Shown here in pieces: positions 1 through 9,305 of a DNA stretch of 64,000 bases (position 1 is the first letter of the stretch; every line of letters starts with the position of its first letter). The stretch is from an uncultured Pelagibacteraceae bacterium (GTDB taxonomy: Bacteria > Pseudomonadota > Alphaproteobacteria > Pelagibacterales > Pelagibacteraceae), in NCBI GenBank assembly GCA_902524535.1, contig CABZDR010000001.1, positions 418,501-482,500 of the forward strand, written 5' to 3'. A model generated the notes under the pieces. The model worked only from the letters and a program-made list of their open reading frames with translations. It was not told the DNA's origin and searched no databases. Position numbers and translations under genes: made by a program.

Positions 1-493
1 AAACTAGATTTGGTTGGTAAAAACTCCCGATTAAGTTTTTACCATATTTTGTGTTAACTCCTGTTTTTCCTCCAATTGAGGAATCTACTTGTGCTAATAG
101 GGTTGTGGGGATATTTATAAACTTTAAACCTCTCTTAAATAAACTTGCAGCGAAACCCCCCGTATCTCCAACTATACCCCCTCCAATTGTTATAAGACAG
201 TCACCTCTGTTAAAATTATTTTTTTGAAGTAGTCCTAAAATTTTAATAACACTTTGAATGTTTTTATTTTTTTCAGTTGATTTAAATAAGTAAATTATTT
301 TTGTTTGTTTTATTGATTTACATATTTCTTTAATTCTTTTATTTCCTACTTTCCTATCTATTATTAGGAAACACTTGTTGAACTCAAGTCCATTTTTTTG
401 AAAAATTTTTGATAATCTGCTTAAAAAATTTGTGCCTATCAGAATAGAGTATTTTCCACTTTTGGTCTTAATGTTTAATTTAGCCTTTATCAT
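1..493 (-). CDS. aroB: 3-dehydroquinate synthase, N-terminal part (cut by window edge)
   Basis: AroB converts DAHP to 3-dehydroquinate in the shikimate pathway. It is not in the ORF track because the window ends inside it. Translating the minus strand from ATG at 493 gives 164 uninterrupted residues. They include the NAD-binding segment [14 protein letters not shown] (about residues 104-117) and the signature [19 protein letters not shown] (129-147), both diagnostic for the family. The rest of the protein, about 200 residues including most metal ligands, lies beyond base 1. The start overlaps the aroK stop by 14 bases, the usual aroK-aroB pairing, so the two are very likely translated from one mRNA. 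No defect is visible in the part present. Confidence 0.96.
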   Translation of the reverse strand, partial: MIKAKLNIKTKSGKYSILIGTNFLSRLSKIFQKNGLEFNKCFLIIDRKVGNKRIKEICKSIKQTKIIYLFKSTEKNKNIQSVIKILGLLQKNNFNRGDCLITIGGGIVGDTGGFAASLFKRGLKFINIPTTLLAQVDSSIGGKTGVNTKYGKNLIGSFYQPNLV

Positions 494-992
494 TGAATTC
501 AATAATTTTTTTTGTTAATTCTAACTTTGATAGTCTATCACATCTAATTTGATATTTAGCTTTTGAGTAAATTTTTGATCTCTCATTAATTAATTTATCC
601 AAACCAAAATCATCCAATTTTATTGCAATAGGTCTTTTTTTGCTATCTTTTATTCTTTTAATAAGATTGTTATTGTCCCATTTTAACCAAACTGAAATAT
701 GATTCTTCAAAACTTCTTTTTGTATTTTTTTATTTAAAAAAGCGCCACCACCAAGTGATATAACAGAATTTAATTTCCTTAAATTTTGAAGGGATATTTT
801 TTCTTCTATCTTTCTAAAAAAAAGTTCTCCTTTCTTTTGGAATATATCAGATATAGTCATATTTTCCTCTAATTCAATTTGTTGATCAATATCAATAAAC
901 CTTTTATTAAGTTTTTTTGAAATAAATTTTCCTATAGTGGTTTTACCCGACCCCATCATTCCTAAAAAAACTAGATTTTTATTTAATTCCAT
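480..992 (-). CDS. aroK: shikimate kinase
   Basis: AroK phosphorylates shikimate at the 3-hydroxyl using ATP. The ORF track starts at 1055, but the extra 21 residues are not family-like. ATG at 992 gives a 170-residue protein of normal length whose Walker A loop GMMGSGKTT falls at residues 11-19. Other expected elements are present: the DxD pair D34/D36, R60, the shikimate-binding GGGA at 81-84, the lid RP at 120-121 and an arginine at about 138. The gene is first in a minus-strand pair with aroB, which overlaps its stop codon by 14 bases. It is divergent from the small ORF at 1050, with only about 57 bases between start codons. Confidence 0.95.
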   Translation of the reverse strand: MELNKNLVFLGMMGSGKTTIGKFISKKLNKRFIDIDQQIELEENMTISDIFQKKGELFFRKIEEKISLQNLRKLNSVISLGGGAFLNKKIQKEVLKNHISVWLKWDNNNLIKRIKDSKKRPIAIKLDDFGLDKLINERSKIYSKAKYQIRCDRLSKLELTKKIIEFNDKG

Positions 993-1049
993 AAGTTTAT
1001 TTATTGAAAAAACACAAATATGTCTTAATTTGAAAATACCTAAAGATAT

Positions 1050-1232
1050 ATGCAAATATATAAAAAAACAAGATCAAGGGGTTTTAACTTTTTAAGTTTA
1101 GCAATAAAGATACTTATAATCTTAATGATATTTGCTGGAATCATTTTTTTATTGAATAAAGTTAATTTTCCAACTCCTAATAAAACAATGGAAAAAATAA
1201 TACCAAATGAAAACTTTAAAATTGTTAAATAA
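1050..1232 (+). CDS. small single-pass membrane protein, unknown function
   Basis: This 60-residue ORF is not recognised. It has a basic N-terminus (KKTRSR), one strong hydrophobic segment at about residues 15-36, and a short polar tail, which suggests a single-pass inner-membrane protein with the N-terminus inside. Its 3' end overlaps the next gene by 26 bases in another frame, so the two would be translationally coupled. The overlapping antisense ORF at 1040-1246 is a shadow. The placement directly before an exported protein and the typical codon use make it likely real. It could instead be untranslated leader of the downstream gene. Confidence 0.6.
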   Translation: MQIYKKTRSRGFNFLSLAIKILIILMIFAGIIFLLNKVNFPTPNKTMEKIIPNENFKIVK

Positions 1233-2982
1233 CATTTTTTTATCAATTTTAGTAATTTTTTTTGTTTTTATAAAAAGTTCTAATTCTGATGATCAACCAA
1301 TTGACATTTGGAATATCGATAAATCAAATGTTAATCAAAATGATAATCAGGATATAAATCAAAAAGCTGATAATGAAAATTTAAATCAAATTTCCACAAT
1401 AGATACTATAAATTTAGAACCACAAAATCCAATAAAAGTAGTTGAATTTGATCAAAATTTAAATTCAAAAAAAGTTAAAATCTTAGGATTGTATGATCCC
1501 GAAGTTTTTGGATTAAGTTTAAATATGTGGTCTAATTCAGACGGGGATCAATTAAAAAATATTTTTGCTAAATTAAATAAAATGAAACTTTCTAAAGACT
1601 CGAAAGAGTTAATGAATATTTCCTTATTAACAAATGCATATCACCCACAAAATAATATATCAGAGCAAGAATTTATAGAAATTAAATCTGATTGGTTAAT
1701 AAAAAATTCTGATTTAAACTTAATTGAACAATATCTCATAAAAAATCAAGTTTTCGATAGCCACAATAAATTAGCAAGACATCTTATAGATCAACATCTT
1801 TCAAACGCTAATTTAGAAAAAGTATGTGAGATATTTTCAAAAAATAAAGAACCTATTAATGACGATTATCTCACAAAATTTGATATTTACTGTAAGATTA
1901 TAACTGAAAATGTTGAAGAGGCACAACTCATCTTAGACTTAAAAAAAGAACTTGGTTTTAAAGATATTTATTTTGAAAAAAAAATATCATATTTATTAGG
2001 TTATTCCTCTGAAATAGATCAAACAATTTCAGAAAAATCGATCTTAGATTTTCATCTAGCTCATCAAACTGATCCTAAATTTATTTTTGAGCCAAAAGAG
2101 ACCACAGATAAGCTAATATGGAAATATTTATCATCTTTTAATCTCTTGACCTCTTTTAAAGAAATTGACATTTCTGAATTAGATAAAATCTCAACGCTTG
2201 AAAAAGCAACCCATGACAAGAATTATCCTGAAGAAGAGTTATTTGAGTTATACAAAAGATTTCAGTTTAATTTGAATCAACTTCTTAATGTGAGAGATTT
2301 TTTACAATCATTATCTAATATAGAGGCCAGAGCATTGGTTTATCAAAAAATTTTACTGGAATCTGAAAAAGTAGAGAAATTGAAATTGTTAAAAATTTTA
2401 AAAAATTTATTTAAAAAAGATAATCTTGAAAATGCATTCGATGAAGAATTAGAAAAATTTTTAAATGTGATGGATCCATCAGATATACCTGACAATCTTA
2501 CAAGTTTTTATTATACAAATATAGAAATTAATCAAAAAAGTGAAAAAAAAATTAAATTTAATAAGGATGTGATGCATCAATCAAAACTCATAAATTATTT
2601 TGATGGCGATTATTCAAAATCTAAAATTGAAAAAGATTTAGGAAATTTTCTAAAAAAGATAAAAAAAAGTAAAAAATACTCATTTTCAAAAAAAGACCAA
2701 ATTTTTCTAGAGGCATTAAAATCTGACGGGGTGGAGGTTCCAAAAAAATACAATGATTTATATGAAATGAACCAATCTGAAATACCTTCTGATATCCAAG
2801 TGATGATTAATAACGATGAAAAAGGTGCTGCGCTTTTAAGGATAATAGAAGTTATTGGTCAAGATGATTTAGACCGAATTGATGATGACACAATATATTT
2901 TATTATAGCTACACTCAATCAATTGGATATTGATCAGATAAGAAATCAGATTTTATTAAAAGTTCTTCCTTTAAAAGTTTAA
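1207..2982 (+). CDS. uncharacterised exported protein, helical, 591 residues
   Basis: I do not recognise a named family. The first 25 or so residues look like a signal peptide: MKTLK, then a hydrophobic stretch, then a possible cleavage after SSNS. An Asn/Asp/Gln-rich low-complexity linker follows to about residue 75. The remainder is acidic and lysine-rich with leucine spacing typical of an alpha-helical repeat (solenoid-like) protein. No cysteine-based lipobox or enzyme motif is evident. It lies 26 bases inside the end of the small membrane-protein ORF and 23 bases before def. A periplasmic structural or scaffolding role is only a guess. Start chosen at the ATG that gives the signal peptide. 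Confidence 0.8.
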   Translation: MKTLKLLNNIFLSILVIFFVFIKSSNSDDQPIDIWNIDKSNVNQNDNQDINQKADNENLNQISTIDTINLEPQNPIKVVEFDQNLNSKKVKILGLYDPEVFGLSLNMWSNSDGDQLKNIFAKLNKMKLSKDSKELMNISLLTNAYHPQNNISEQEFIEIKSDWLIKNSDLNLIEQYLIKNQVFDSHNKLARHLIDQHLSNANLEKVCEIFSKNKEPINDDYLTKFDIYCKIITENVEEAQLILDLKKELGFKDIYFEKKISYLLGYSSEIDQTISEKSILDFHLAHQTDPKFIFEPKETTDKLIWKYLSSFNLLTSFKEIDISELDKISTLEKATHDKNYPEEELFELYKRFQFNLNQLLNVRDFLQSLSNIEARALVYQKILLESEKVEKLKLLKILKNLFKKDNLENAFDEELEKFLNVMDPSDIPDNLTSFYYTNIEINQKSEKKIKFNKDVMHQSKLINYFDGDYSKSKIEKDLGNFLKKIKKSKKYSFSKKDQIFLEALKSDGVEVPKKYNDLYEMNQSEIPSDIQVMINNDEKGAALLRIIEVIGQDDLDRIDDDTIYFIIATLNQLDIDQIRNQILLKVLPLKV

Positions 2983-3005
2983 AAATTAGTTTATTTATTT
3001 ATTCC

Positions 3006-3530
3006 ATGAGCATTAAAGAAATTATAACAGTCCCTGATGATATTTTAAAAAAAACTTCAGATCCAATAGAAAAAGTTGGAATTAATGAAAAAAAATTAAT
3101 TAATGACTTATTTGAAACAATGTACCACTCCAAGGGAATTGGCCTTGCGGCAGTTCAAGTAGGTATACTTAAAAGGGTTTTAGTTGTTGACGTTTCAAAC
3201 AAAAATGAAAAAAACCAACCAATTGTGTTAATCAATCCTGTGTTAAAGAGTATGAGTGAGGAGACATCAGTATATGAAGAGGGTTGTCTGTCAATACCCG
3301 AAACTTTTATTGAAATTGAGAGGCCAAAAATTTGTGAGGTGGAATATATTGATGAAAAGGGAGAGAAAAAAAATCTAAAATGTGATGGGCTTTTATCTAC
3401 CTGCGTTCAGCATGAAATTAATCATTTAGACGGGAAACTAATTATTGATCATTTATCAAAATTAAAAAAAGACTTTATTATAAAAAAAATTTCAAAAATA
3501 AAAAACAATCCAGACAGAATAGTAGTTTAA
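3006..3530 (+). CDS. def: peptide deformylase
   Basis: Def removes the N-formyl group from nascent proteins. The 174 residues carry all three catalytic motifs in order: GIGLAAVQ (residues 44-51), EEGCLSIP (91-98, metal ligand C94) and QHEINHLDG (135-143, metal ligands H136 and H140, catalytic E137). Length is typical for the bacterial enzyme. It is followed after 2 bases by fmt, which makes formyl-Met-tRNA, and then by truA. The def-fmt-truA order is common in Alphaproteobacteria. Confidence 0.97.
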   Translation: MSIKEIITVPDDILKKTSDPIEKVGINEKKLINDLFETMYHSKGIGLAAVQVGILKRVLVVDVSNKNEKNQPIVLINPVLKSMSEETSVYEEGCLSIPETFIEIERPKICEVEYIDEKGEKKNLKCDGLLSTCVQHEINHLDGKLIIDHLSKLKKDFIIKKISKIKNNPDRIVV

Positions 3531-3532
3531 AG

Positions 3533-4465
3533 ATGGCAAATAAGATTATCTTTATGGGTACACCGATATTTTGTGTTCCGATCTTAAAATCCTTATATCA
3601 AAATGGCTATGATATTTCTGTGGTTTTTACTCAACCACCAAAAAAATCTCATAGAGGACAAAAAATTAACAAGAGTCCAATTCAGGGTATTTCAGAAACT
3701 TTAAATATAGATTATAGAACACCCAAGACACTCAAGGATAATCACGAGGAGTATGAATTTTTAAAAGAGCTAAATGCTGATCTCGCAATAGTGTGCGCAT
3801 ATGGACAAATTATTCCCAAAAATTTTTTAAACTTAACCAAAAAAGGTTTTGTAAATATTCACGCCTCAATACTTCCTAGCTGGCGAGGAGCAGCGCCAAT
3901 TCAAAGATCGATTATGAATTTAGACTCTGAAACAGGAATAAGTATTATGAAGATGAACGAAGAATTAGATAGTGGGCCAGTAAGCAATATATATAAGTTT
4001 AAGATAGATAAAAATCAAAATGCTCAAGAAATTTCAGAAAAACTATCCACTTTAGCTGCAGAAAATATTTTAAATGATGTAAATGATATACTTGAAGATA
4101 AAGCAAAGTTTATTGACCAAGATCACTCAAAAGCAACTTATGCAAAAAAAATTCATAAAAAGGAGTCACAAATTGATTGGGAAGAGGATGTCTCAAAAAT
4201 TATTGGAAAGATAAATGGATTATTTCCCTCGCCTGGAGCTTCTTTTACTTTTAATAATGAAAGATATAAAATTTTGAGAGCCGAAATTGGTAATGGTATA
4301 GGTCAAGTTGGAGAAATAATTTCAAATCAGTTAGAAGTGGCATGTAATAACAATCAATCTATCAAGATTCTTGAAATTCAAAGACAAGGAAAAAGACCAC
4401 AAAAGATTAGCGAATTCATGTTGGGCTCTCAAATAAGAAAAGGCTCGAAATTATTAAATGTTTAG
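3533..4465 (+). CDS. fmt: methionyl-tRNA formyltransferase
   Basis: Fmt formylates initiator Met-tRNA with 10-formyl-THF. The N-terminal formyltransferase domain (about 1-205) has the catalytic segment N108-I-H110 followed by SILPSWRGAAPI, and the later LDSETGISIM with the catalytic Asp near residue 146. A C-terminal OB-like tRNA-binding domain follows (about 206-310), starting at the AxxIxKxE-type motif (AKKIHKKES). The 310 residues are normal for the family. The stop overlaps the truA start by 8 bases, and def lies 2 bases upstream. Confidence 0.97.
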   Translation: MANKIIFMGTPIFCVPILKSLYQNGYDISVVFTQPPKKSHRGQKINKSPIQGISETLNIDYRTPKTLKDNHEEYEFLKELNADLAIVCAYGQIIPKNFLNLTKKGFVNIHASILPSWRGAAPIQRSIMNLDSETGISIMKMNEELDSGPVSNIYKFKIDKNQNAQEISEKLSTLAAENILNDVNDILEDKAKFIDQDHSKATYAKKIHKKESQIDWEEDVSKIIGKINGLFPSPGASFTFNNERYKILRAEIGNGIGQVGEIISNQLEVACNNNQSIKILEIQRQGKRPQKISEFMLGSQIRKGSKLLNV

Positions 4466-5198
4466 ATATCAAATATTAATTGAATATGAGGGTACAAATT
4501 TCAGAGGTTGGCAAATTCAAAAAAAAGGTAAAACTGTTCAAGGATTGTTACAAGACAAAATTTCAAAACTTTTAAAAGAAAAAGTTATAATATATGGAGC
4601 TGGAAGGTTGGACGTTGGGGTTCATGCAAAAGAGCAGTCAGCACATTTTGATTGTAAAAATAAGATTGATAAAATCGATAAGTTTTTGAAATCAATTAAT
4701 TACTTTTTGAATAAAGATGGAATAGCAATATTTAAGATTAAAAAAAGAAGTAAAAATTTTCATGCTAGATTTTCAGCTAAAATGAGAGTTTATAATTACG
4801 TGATTATAAATCGGATAAGTAGACCAATTTTAGATAAAAATAGAGGCTGGCATATTATGAAAGATCTTGATTTAAAATTGATGAGGAAAAGTGCAAAAAA
4901 GTTAATAGGAACTATGGATTTTAGTACCTTTAGAAAATCTAGTTGCAGAGCTAAAAGTCCAATAAAAACCATGAAATTAGTAAAAATCAAATCTACAAAA
5001 GATAAGATAGAAATTGAATTTAAATCTCAATCTTTTTTACAACAGCAGGTCAGGTCCATGGTTGGTTGTTTAAAATATGTTGGAGAAAAAAAATGGACAT
5101 TGCAAAAATTTATAAATGTTATGAATTCTAGAAAAAGATCATTATGTGCCCCGCCTGCACCACCACATGGTCTTTATTTAACGAGAGTGATTTATTAA
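4458..5198 (+). CDS. truA: tRNA pseudouridine(38-40) synthase
   Basis: TruA isomerises uridines 38-40 in the anticodon stem-loop. The catalytic motif GAGRLDVGVHA places the nucleophilic aspartate at residue 52. The N-terminal YEGTNFRGWQIQ and the later RAKSPIKTM and QSFLQQQVRSMVG segments are family hallmarks. Length (246) is normal. It is last in the def-fmt-truA operon and overlaps fmt by 8 bases. Its 3' end runs 21 bases into the convergent SET-domain gene, so there is no room for a terminator between them. Confidence 0.96.
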   Translation: MFRYQILIEYEGTNFRGWQIQKKGKTVQGLLQDKISKLLKEKVIIYGAGRLDVGVHAKEQSAHFDCKNKIDKIDKFLKSINYFLNKDGIAIFKIKKRSKNFHARFSAKMRVYNYVIINRISRPILDKNRGWHIMKDLDLKLMRKSAKKLIGTMDFSTFRKSSCRAKSPIKTMKLVKIKSTKDKIEIEFKSQSFLQQQVRSMVGCLKYVGEKKWTLQKFINVMNSRKRSLCAPPAPPHGLYLTRVIY

Positions 5199-5672
5199 TT
5201 TTTTTTTGTTACTCATAGCAAATTTACGATGAATTCTCCAACGACTTTCCTCACGAACTATAAAACCACAACAATTTTTTGATCTACATTTACAAGGAAA
5301 TTGTTTGTAATCCTCTCTATCAAAACTAAAGCCATAATCACAAGTTATCTCTTCACCTTTTTTAATGTCTCTATCAGCTGTTATCCAAATCTTTAAACCC
5401 TTACCATCATAACGTGCGTTCGCATCGCAACTATGATTTACTAATCCAGCAATGTTAAATGAGAAATCACCATCTAAAGTATATTTTTTATTAAGGGTAA
5501 ATAGGTAAATAGGTTTTTTATTGTCATATTTGTCTGACTCCTCAACTTTTTTATTGGTAATTATTTTTCCTAAGTAATTAATAATTTTTGTACCCTTTAT
5601 GATATTTTTAGCAGCATAGAGTCCACGACCTTTATTATCAATTTTTGATTTCCTTATATTATATAATTTCAT
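5178..5672 (-). CDS. SET-domain protein lysine methyltransferase
   Basis: This 164-residue protein is almost entirely a SET domain, which transfers methyl groups from SAM to lysine in proteins. Seen in order are the N-terminal GRGLYAAKNI (SAM-binding), the knot-forming NHSCDANARY and GEEITCDYGF with the catalytic tyrosine, and a cysteine-rich post-SET motif (CKCRSKNCCGF) that usually binds zinc and completes the substrate site. All key residues are present, so activity is expected, but the substrate is unknown. It is the last gene of the minus-strand operon, 30 bases after the deacetylase-like gene, and overlaps truA tail-to-tail by 21 bases. Confidence 0.92.
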   Translation of the reverse strand: MKLYNIRKSKIDNKGRGLYAAKNIIKGTKIINYLGKIITNKKVEESDKYDNKKPIYLFTLNKKYTLDGDFSFNIAGLVNHSCDANARYDGKGLKIWITADRDIKKGEEITCDYGFSFDREDYKQFPCKCRSKNCCGFIVREESRWRIHRKFAMSNKKKLINHSR

Positions 5673-5702
5673 GACGGTGATTTATAATGAACTAGATATT
5701 TA

Positions 5703-6626
5703 TCAATTGAATTCTACCAACGCATTTACGTGTTCGTTAGCACTTTCTGCTAAGGCATTTAAGTCATATCCACCTTCAAGTATAGAAACAACTTTACCTT
5801 CAGTAAACTTATTGGTAGCTGCTAATGTTCTTCTAGTAATTTCATAAAAATCTTTTGAACTTAGTTGAAATTGAGCTAATGGATCATCTTTATGTGCATC
5901 AAAGCCTGCTGAAAATATAAGAAAATCTGGTTTATATTGAACCAATCTCTCTAACACTCTATCAAATGCATTGAAGTATTCTTCTGAGTTTGTACCAGCG
6001 GGTAAAGGGATATTCAATGAGTTGTTAAAGTCTCCTTTATCTTTATCTGTCCCTCCCCCAGGATAAAAAGGATATTGGTGCGTAGAAATATATAATGAAT
6101 TTTTATTATTACGCATTACATCATAATTTCCGTTACCCCAGTGTACATCGAAATCTACACATGCAATTCTTTTGTATTTATATTTAGTCACTAAGTAGTT
6201 TGTTGCTACTCCTGCGTTTGATATACAACAAAATCCCATTGCTTTATTTTTTTCAGCATGATGGCCTGGCGGTCTCGCCAAGCAAAAAGCGTTTTTAAAT
6301 TGATTATTCTCTATTCCATCTATCGCTCTTATTGTTGAACCTGCTGCATCAAAAACTGCCTTTTTACTTTCTGGTGATACAACTGTATCCCCATCTAAAA
6401 ACTTAAGGCCTTTTTGTGGAAAAGAATTCTTTAAATTATATATATAGTCTTTTGAATGAGTCATAGATAGTATGTCATCAGGAACATTATCAGGTTTATC
6501 CCATATAAGATCTTTTCTTTTTTTTAATTTTTCTTTTATAGTAATTACTCTTTTAGGCTGTTCGGGATGACCATCACCAGTATTATGTTTCTCACAAGAA
6601 CTAGAATTTATGATAGCTGTTTTCAT
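5703..6626 (-). CDS. histone deacetylase family (class II-like) amidohydrolase
   Basis: This is a zinc amidohydrolase of the arginase/deacetylase fold. The active site looks complete: RPPGHHAE with the tandem His at 122-123, DFDVHWGNG with zinc ligands D160 and H162, SAGFDAHKDDP with zinc ligand D243, and EGGYD with the transition-state tyrosine Y287. Length (307) fits bacterial members, which act on acetylated proteins, acetylpolyamines or other acetyl-amides; the substrate cannot be told from sequence. Its start overlaps the dapE stop by 4 bases (ATGA), so it is translationally coupled. A link to N-acyl intermediates of lysine synthesis is possible but speculative. Confidence 0.93.
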   Translation of the reverse strand: MKTAIINSSSCEKHNTGDGHPEQPKRVITIKEKLKKRKDLIWDKPDNVPDDILSMTHSKDYIYNLKNSFPQKGLKFLDGDTVVSPESKKAVFDAAGSTIRAIDGIENNQFKNAFCLARPPGHHAEKNKAMGFCCISNAGVATNYLVTKYKYKRIACVDFDVHWGNGNYDVMRNNKNSLYISTHQYPFYPGGGTDKDKGDFNNSLNIPLPAGTNSEEYFNAFDRVLERLVQYKPDFLIFSAGFDAHKDDPLAQFQLSSKDFYEITRRTLAATNKFTEGKVVSILEGGYDLNALAESANEHVNALVEFN

Positions 6627-7780
6627 TTAAAATAATTTATTAAAATATTTTCATAAATTTTCTTAAGATTTTTTAAATCTTTTAAAGATACTACCTCGTC
6701 TACGCGATGCATAGTGCGTCCAACTAAACCAAATTCTAATCCAGGTGATAAGGCTTTTATGAACCTTAGATCTGAGGTTCCACCTGTAGTCGATAATTTT
6801 GGTTTTATCTTAGTGATCTTTTTTATGGTATTTTGTATCATAAATGTAGTTTTATTCGGTTTAGTTAAAAAAGCTTCACCAGAAACTCTATAATTAATTC
6901 TAAATTTTGATCTGTGTTTTTTATTAATTTTAATAAAGATTTTATTTAATCTTTTTTTAATGGAAGTTGATGAATGTTTGTTATTAAACCTGATGTTAAA
7001 AGTTGCTTCGGCTGTAGCTGGAATAACATTGTCAGCATCATTATTTACATTTATTTTTGTAACTTCTAAGTTTGTAGGCTGAAAATCTTTCGTGCCTTTA
7101 TCAAATTTAATATCTTTTAATTCTTTTAAAATTTTTACAACTATAGTTGAGGGATTATTTGCTCTATGAGGATACGCAACGTGACCCTGTATACCGAATA
7201 TAGTTAATTTACCTGTTAAACTGCCTCTACGGCCAATTTTGATCATTTCACCTAATTTGTTTGGATTTGTTGGTTCACCCACTAAACAAAAACTAATTTT
7301 CTCTCTTTTTTTTTTCAAATACTCCACTACTTTTCTTGTTCCATTTATTGCATCGCCTTCCTCATCACCTGTTATCAATAGACTAATCGATCCACTAAAC
7401 TTTTTATTTACTAATAAAAAAGTGCTTACGGCAGAAACAAAAGCTGCAACAGAACTTTTCATATCATTTGCACCTCTTCCAATTAAATGACCTTTTCTTA
7501 TTGATGGTCTAAATGGATTTATTGTCCAATCTTTTACATTTCCTGGTGGCACAACATCCAGGTGACCTGCATAACAAAAATTAGGTTCTTTTGATCCCAA
7601 TCTTGCATATAAATTCTTAACTGGTTTGAAACCTCTCTCTTTAAACTCTAGTATTTTTGTTTTGAAACCAAGTTTTTTCAATTTTTTTTCTAAAAATTTC
7701 ATCACTCCAGCATCTACTGGAGTTACAGTTCGAAACCTGATTAGCTTTTTAGCTAATTGTAATTCATTAATTTTTTGCAT
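6623..7780 (-). CDS. dapE: succinyl-diaminopimelate desuccinylase
   Basis: DapE hydrolyses N-succinyl-LL-diaminopimelate in the lysine and peptidoglycan pathway. The M20 metallopeptidase motifs are visible: GHLDVVPPG (metal ligand H73), GRGANDMKSS (bridging Asp at 106), GDEEGDAINGT (catalytic Glu), GEPT, and a C-terminal MHRVDE histidine. The 385 residues match the family. It follows dapD after one base, consistent with consecutive pathway steps, and overlaps the next gene by 4 bases. ORFs on the opposite strand here are shadows. Confidence 0.96.
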   Translation of the reverse strand: MQKINELQLAKKLIRFRTVTPVDAGVMKFLEKKLKKLGFKTKILEFKERGFKPVKNLYARLGSKEPNFCYAGHLDVVPPGNVKDWTINPFRPSIRKGHLIGRGANDMKSSVAAFVSAVSTFLLVNKKFSGSISLLITGDEEGDAINGTRKVVEYLKKKREKISFCLVGEPTNPNKLGEMIKIGRRGSLTGKLTIFGIQGHVAYPHRANNPSTIVVKILKELKDIKFDKGTKDFQPTNLEVTKINVNNDADNVIPATAEATFNIRFNNKHSSTSIKKRLNKIFIKINKKHRSKFRINYRVSGEAFLTKPNKTTFMIQNTIKKITKIKPKLSTTGGTSDLRFIKALSPGLEFGLVGRTMHRVDEVVSLKDLKNLKKIYENILINYFK

Positions 7781-7781
7781 G

Positions 7782-8609
7782 TTAATCTCTTAAAAGATCA
7801 TTAATTGAAGTCTTTGATCTAGTTTTTTCGTCTACTTGCTTGATTATTACTGCACAACTTAGTGATGGAGCAGATGGATTTTTTTTATCAGGAAGAGAAC
7901 CTGGAACAACAACTGAGTATGGAGGAATTTTTCCATACGTAATCTCACCGGTTGATCTATTTACAATTTTTGTAGATTGTGTAATTAGCATTCCCATGCT
8001 TAACACAGAACCTTCTCCAACAATCACCCCTTCAACCACCTCAGACATTGCTCCTAAAAATACATTATCTTCAATTATTGTAGGTAAAGCTTGAGCAGGT
8101 TCCAGTACCCCACCAACTCCGGACCCTGCAGATATATGACAATTCTCCCCAATCTGACAGCAACTGCCAGCACGACTAAATGTATCCATCATTGTTTTAG
8201 CCCCAATGTAAGAACCAATGTTTACATAACATGGCATAAGAACAGCATCTTTTCCGACAAACGATCCTTTTCTAACAGGTGAGTTTGGAACCATTCTAAA
8301 ACCTGCCCTCTCATGATCATCTTTTGTCCAGCCAGCTGTTTTTCCTTTTAATAAATGTGCCTTATCATACCAACTGGAGTAAGGTCCATTTAAATTTTCC
8401 ATTGGATAAATTCTGAAACTTAGCATAATTGCCTTCTTTAGGTGTTGATGAGTTACCCATTCTCCATTTATTTTTTCAGCTACTCTTGATTTACCACTAT
8501 CCAAGTCATTTATTACTTGATTGATTGCATCCTTTAAAGTTTGATCCGAATTTGGATTTACTTGATCTTTGTTTTCCCATGCATTATTTATAATTTTTTC
8601 TATAGACAT
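7782..8609 (-). CDS. dapD: tetrahydrodipicolinate N-succinyltransferase
   Basis: DapD transfers succinyl from succinyl-CoA to tetrahydrodipicolinate, the first committed step of the succinylase branch of lysine synthesis. Of 275 residues, the N-terminal helical part (1-100) is followed by a left-handed beta-helix of hexapeptide repeats (about 115-235), seen as GSFVGKDAVLMPCYVNIGSYIGAKTM-like turns. The GSGVGGVLEPAQALP segment is typical of the acyltransferase site. It directly precedes dapE. Confidence 0.97.
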   Translation of the reverse strand: MSIEKIINNAWENKDQVNPNSDQTLKDAINQVINDLDSGKSRVAEKINGEWVTHQHLKKAIMLSFRIYPMENLNGPYSSWYDKAHLLKGKTAGWTKDDHERAGFRMVPNSPVRKGSFVGKDAVLMPCYVNIGSYIGAKTMMDTFSRAGSCCQIGENCHISAGSGVGGVLEPAQALPTIIEDNVFLGAMSEVVEGVIVGEGSVLSMGMLITQSTKIVNRSTGEITYGKIPPYSVVVPGSLPDKKNPSAPSLSCAVIIKQVDEKTRSKTSINDLLRD

Positions 8610-8612
8610 AAT

Positions 8613-9305
8613 TTATTGACTTTTTAATAACCTTATTTCCTTGAGAAATAAAGACAGATTTTCAATTTTATGAGAAATATAATCTTTATCAGAATCTAAT
8701 TTACCAAAGTGCTCGTCATTAATTAACCAAACAGTTGCACACCCCCGCTCGTAACCAATACTAAGGTTTTTTGCAATATCTTCTATATAAATAGTTTCTT
8801 TTGGATTTAATCCGAATTTTTCAACCATTAAATCAAAAGTTTTAGCCTCAGGTTTTGGTACATATCCAGCATCTTTAATATCAAAAACTTTATCTCTTCC
8901 AAAGAGATCATATACTCCTAGATGAGTTAAAATATTTTTAGCATGGTCAGCACTTCCATTGGTAAAAATAAACTTTTCCATATCTAATTTTTCAAGCTCA
9001 TTTCTCATAATCTTGTCTTCTTTCATAAACGAAAGATCTATTGTATGGACATATTTTAAGAATTCTTCTGGAGGTATATCATGATGTATCATCAAACCAT
9101 TTAAGCTTGTATTATACTTATAAAAATAATTAGTCTGTAATTTTTTTGCTTCTTCCATATCTATCTTTAGTCGCTCAGATATGAACATTGTCATTCTTTT
9201 TGAAACTTGACCAAATACCTTTTCTAAGGAATAATTGTTGTGTTTTCCATAACAAACCCCATCAAGATCTAAAAGAAGATATTTCATTTGCTTAAAATTT
9301 ATCAT
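8613..9305 (-). CDS. HAD-superfamily pyrimidine 5'-nucleotidase
   Basis: The protein has the HAD motifs: LLLDLDGVCYG with nucleophile D13 and acid/base D15, FTNGSADHA (motif II), a lysine near residue 155 (YVPKPEAKTF), and IYIEDIAKN (motif IV acidic residues). Such genes beside argB in Alphaproteobacteria are annotated as pyrimidine 5'-nucleotidase, and the 230-residue length fits. Cytosolic dephosphorylation of a pyrimidine nucleotide is the family expectation, not proven. It overlaps the argB stop by 4 bases and sits 3 bases before dapD. Confidence 0.88.
   Translation of the reverse strand: MINFKQMKYLLLDLDGVCYGKHNNYSLEKVFGQVSKRMTMFISERLKIDMEEAKKLQTNYFYKYNTSLNGLMIHHDIPPEEFLKYVHTIDLSFMKEDKIMRNELEKLDMEKFIFTNGSADHAKNILTHLGVYDLFGRDKVFDIKDAGYVPKPEAKTFDLMVEKFGLNPKETIYIEDIAKNLSIGYERGCATVWLINDEHFGKLDSDKDYISHKIENLSLFLKEIRLLKSQ

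Noticed and set aside
1040-1246. 68-residue minus-strand ORF upstream of aroK
   Set aside because: It overlaps the small plus-strand membrane ORF, and the shape of the aroK start favours ATG at 992.
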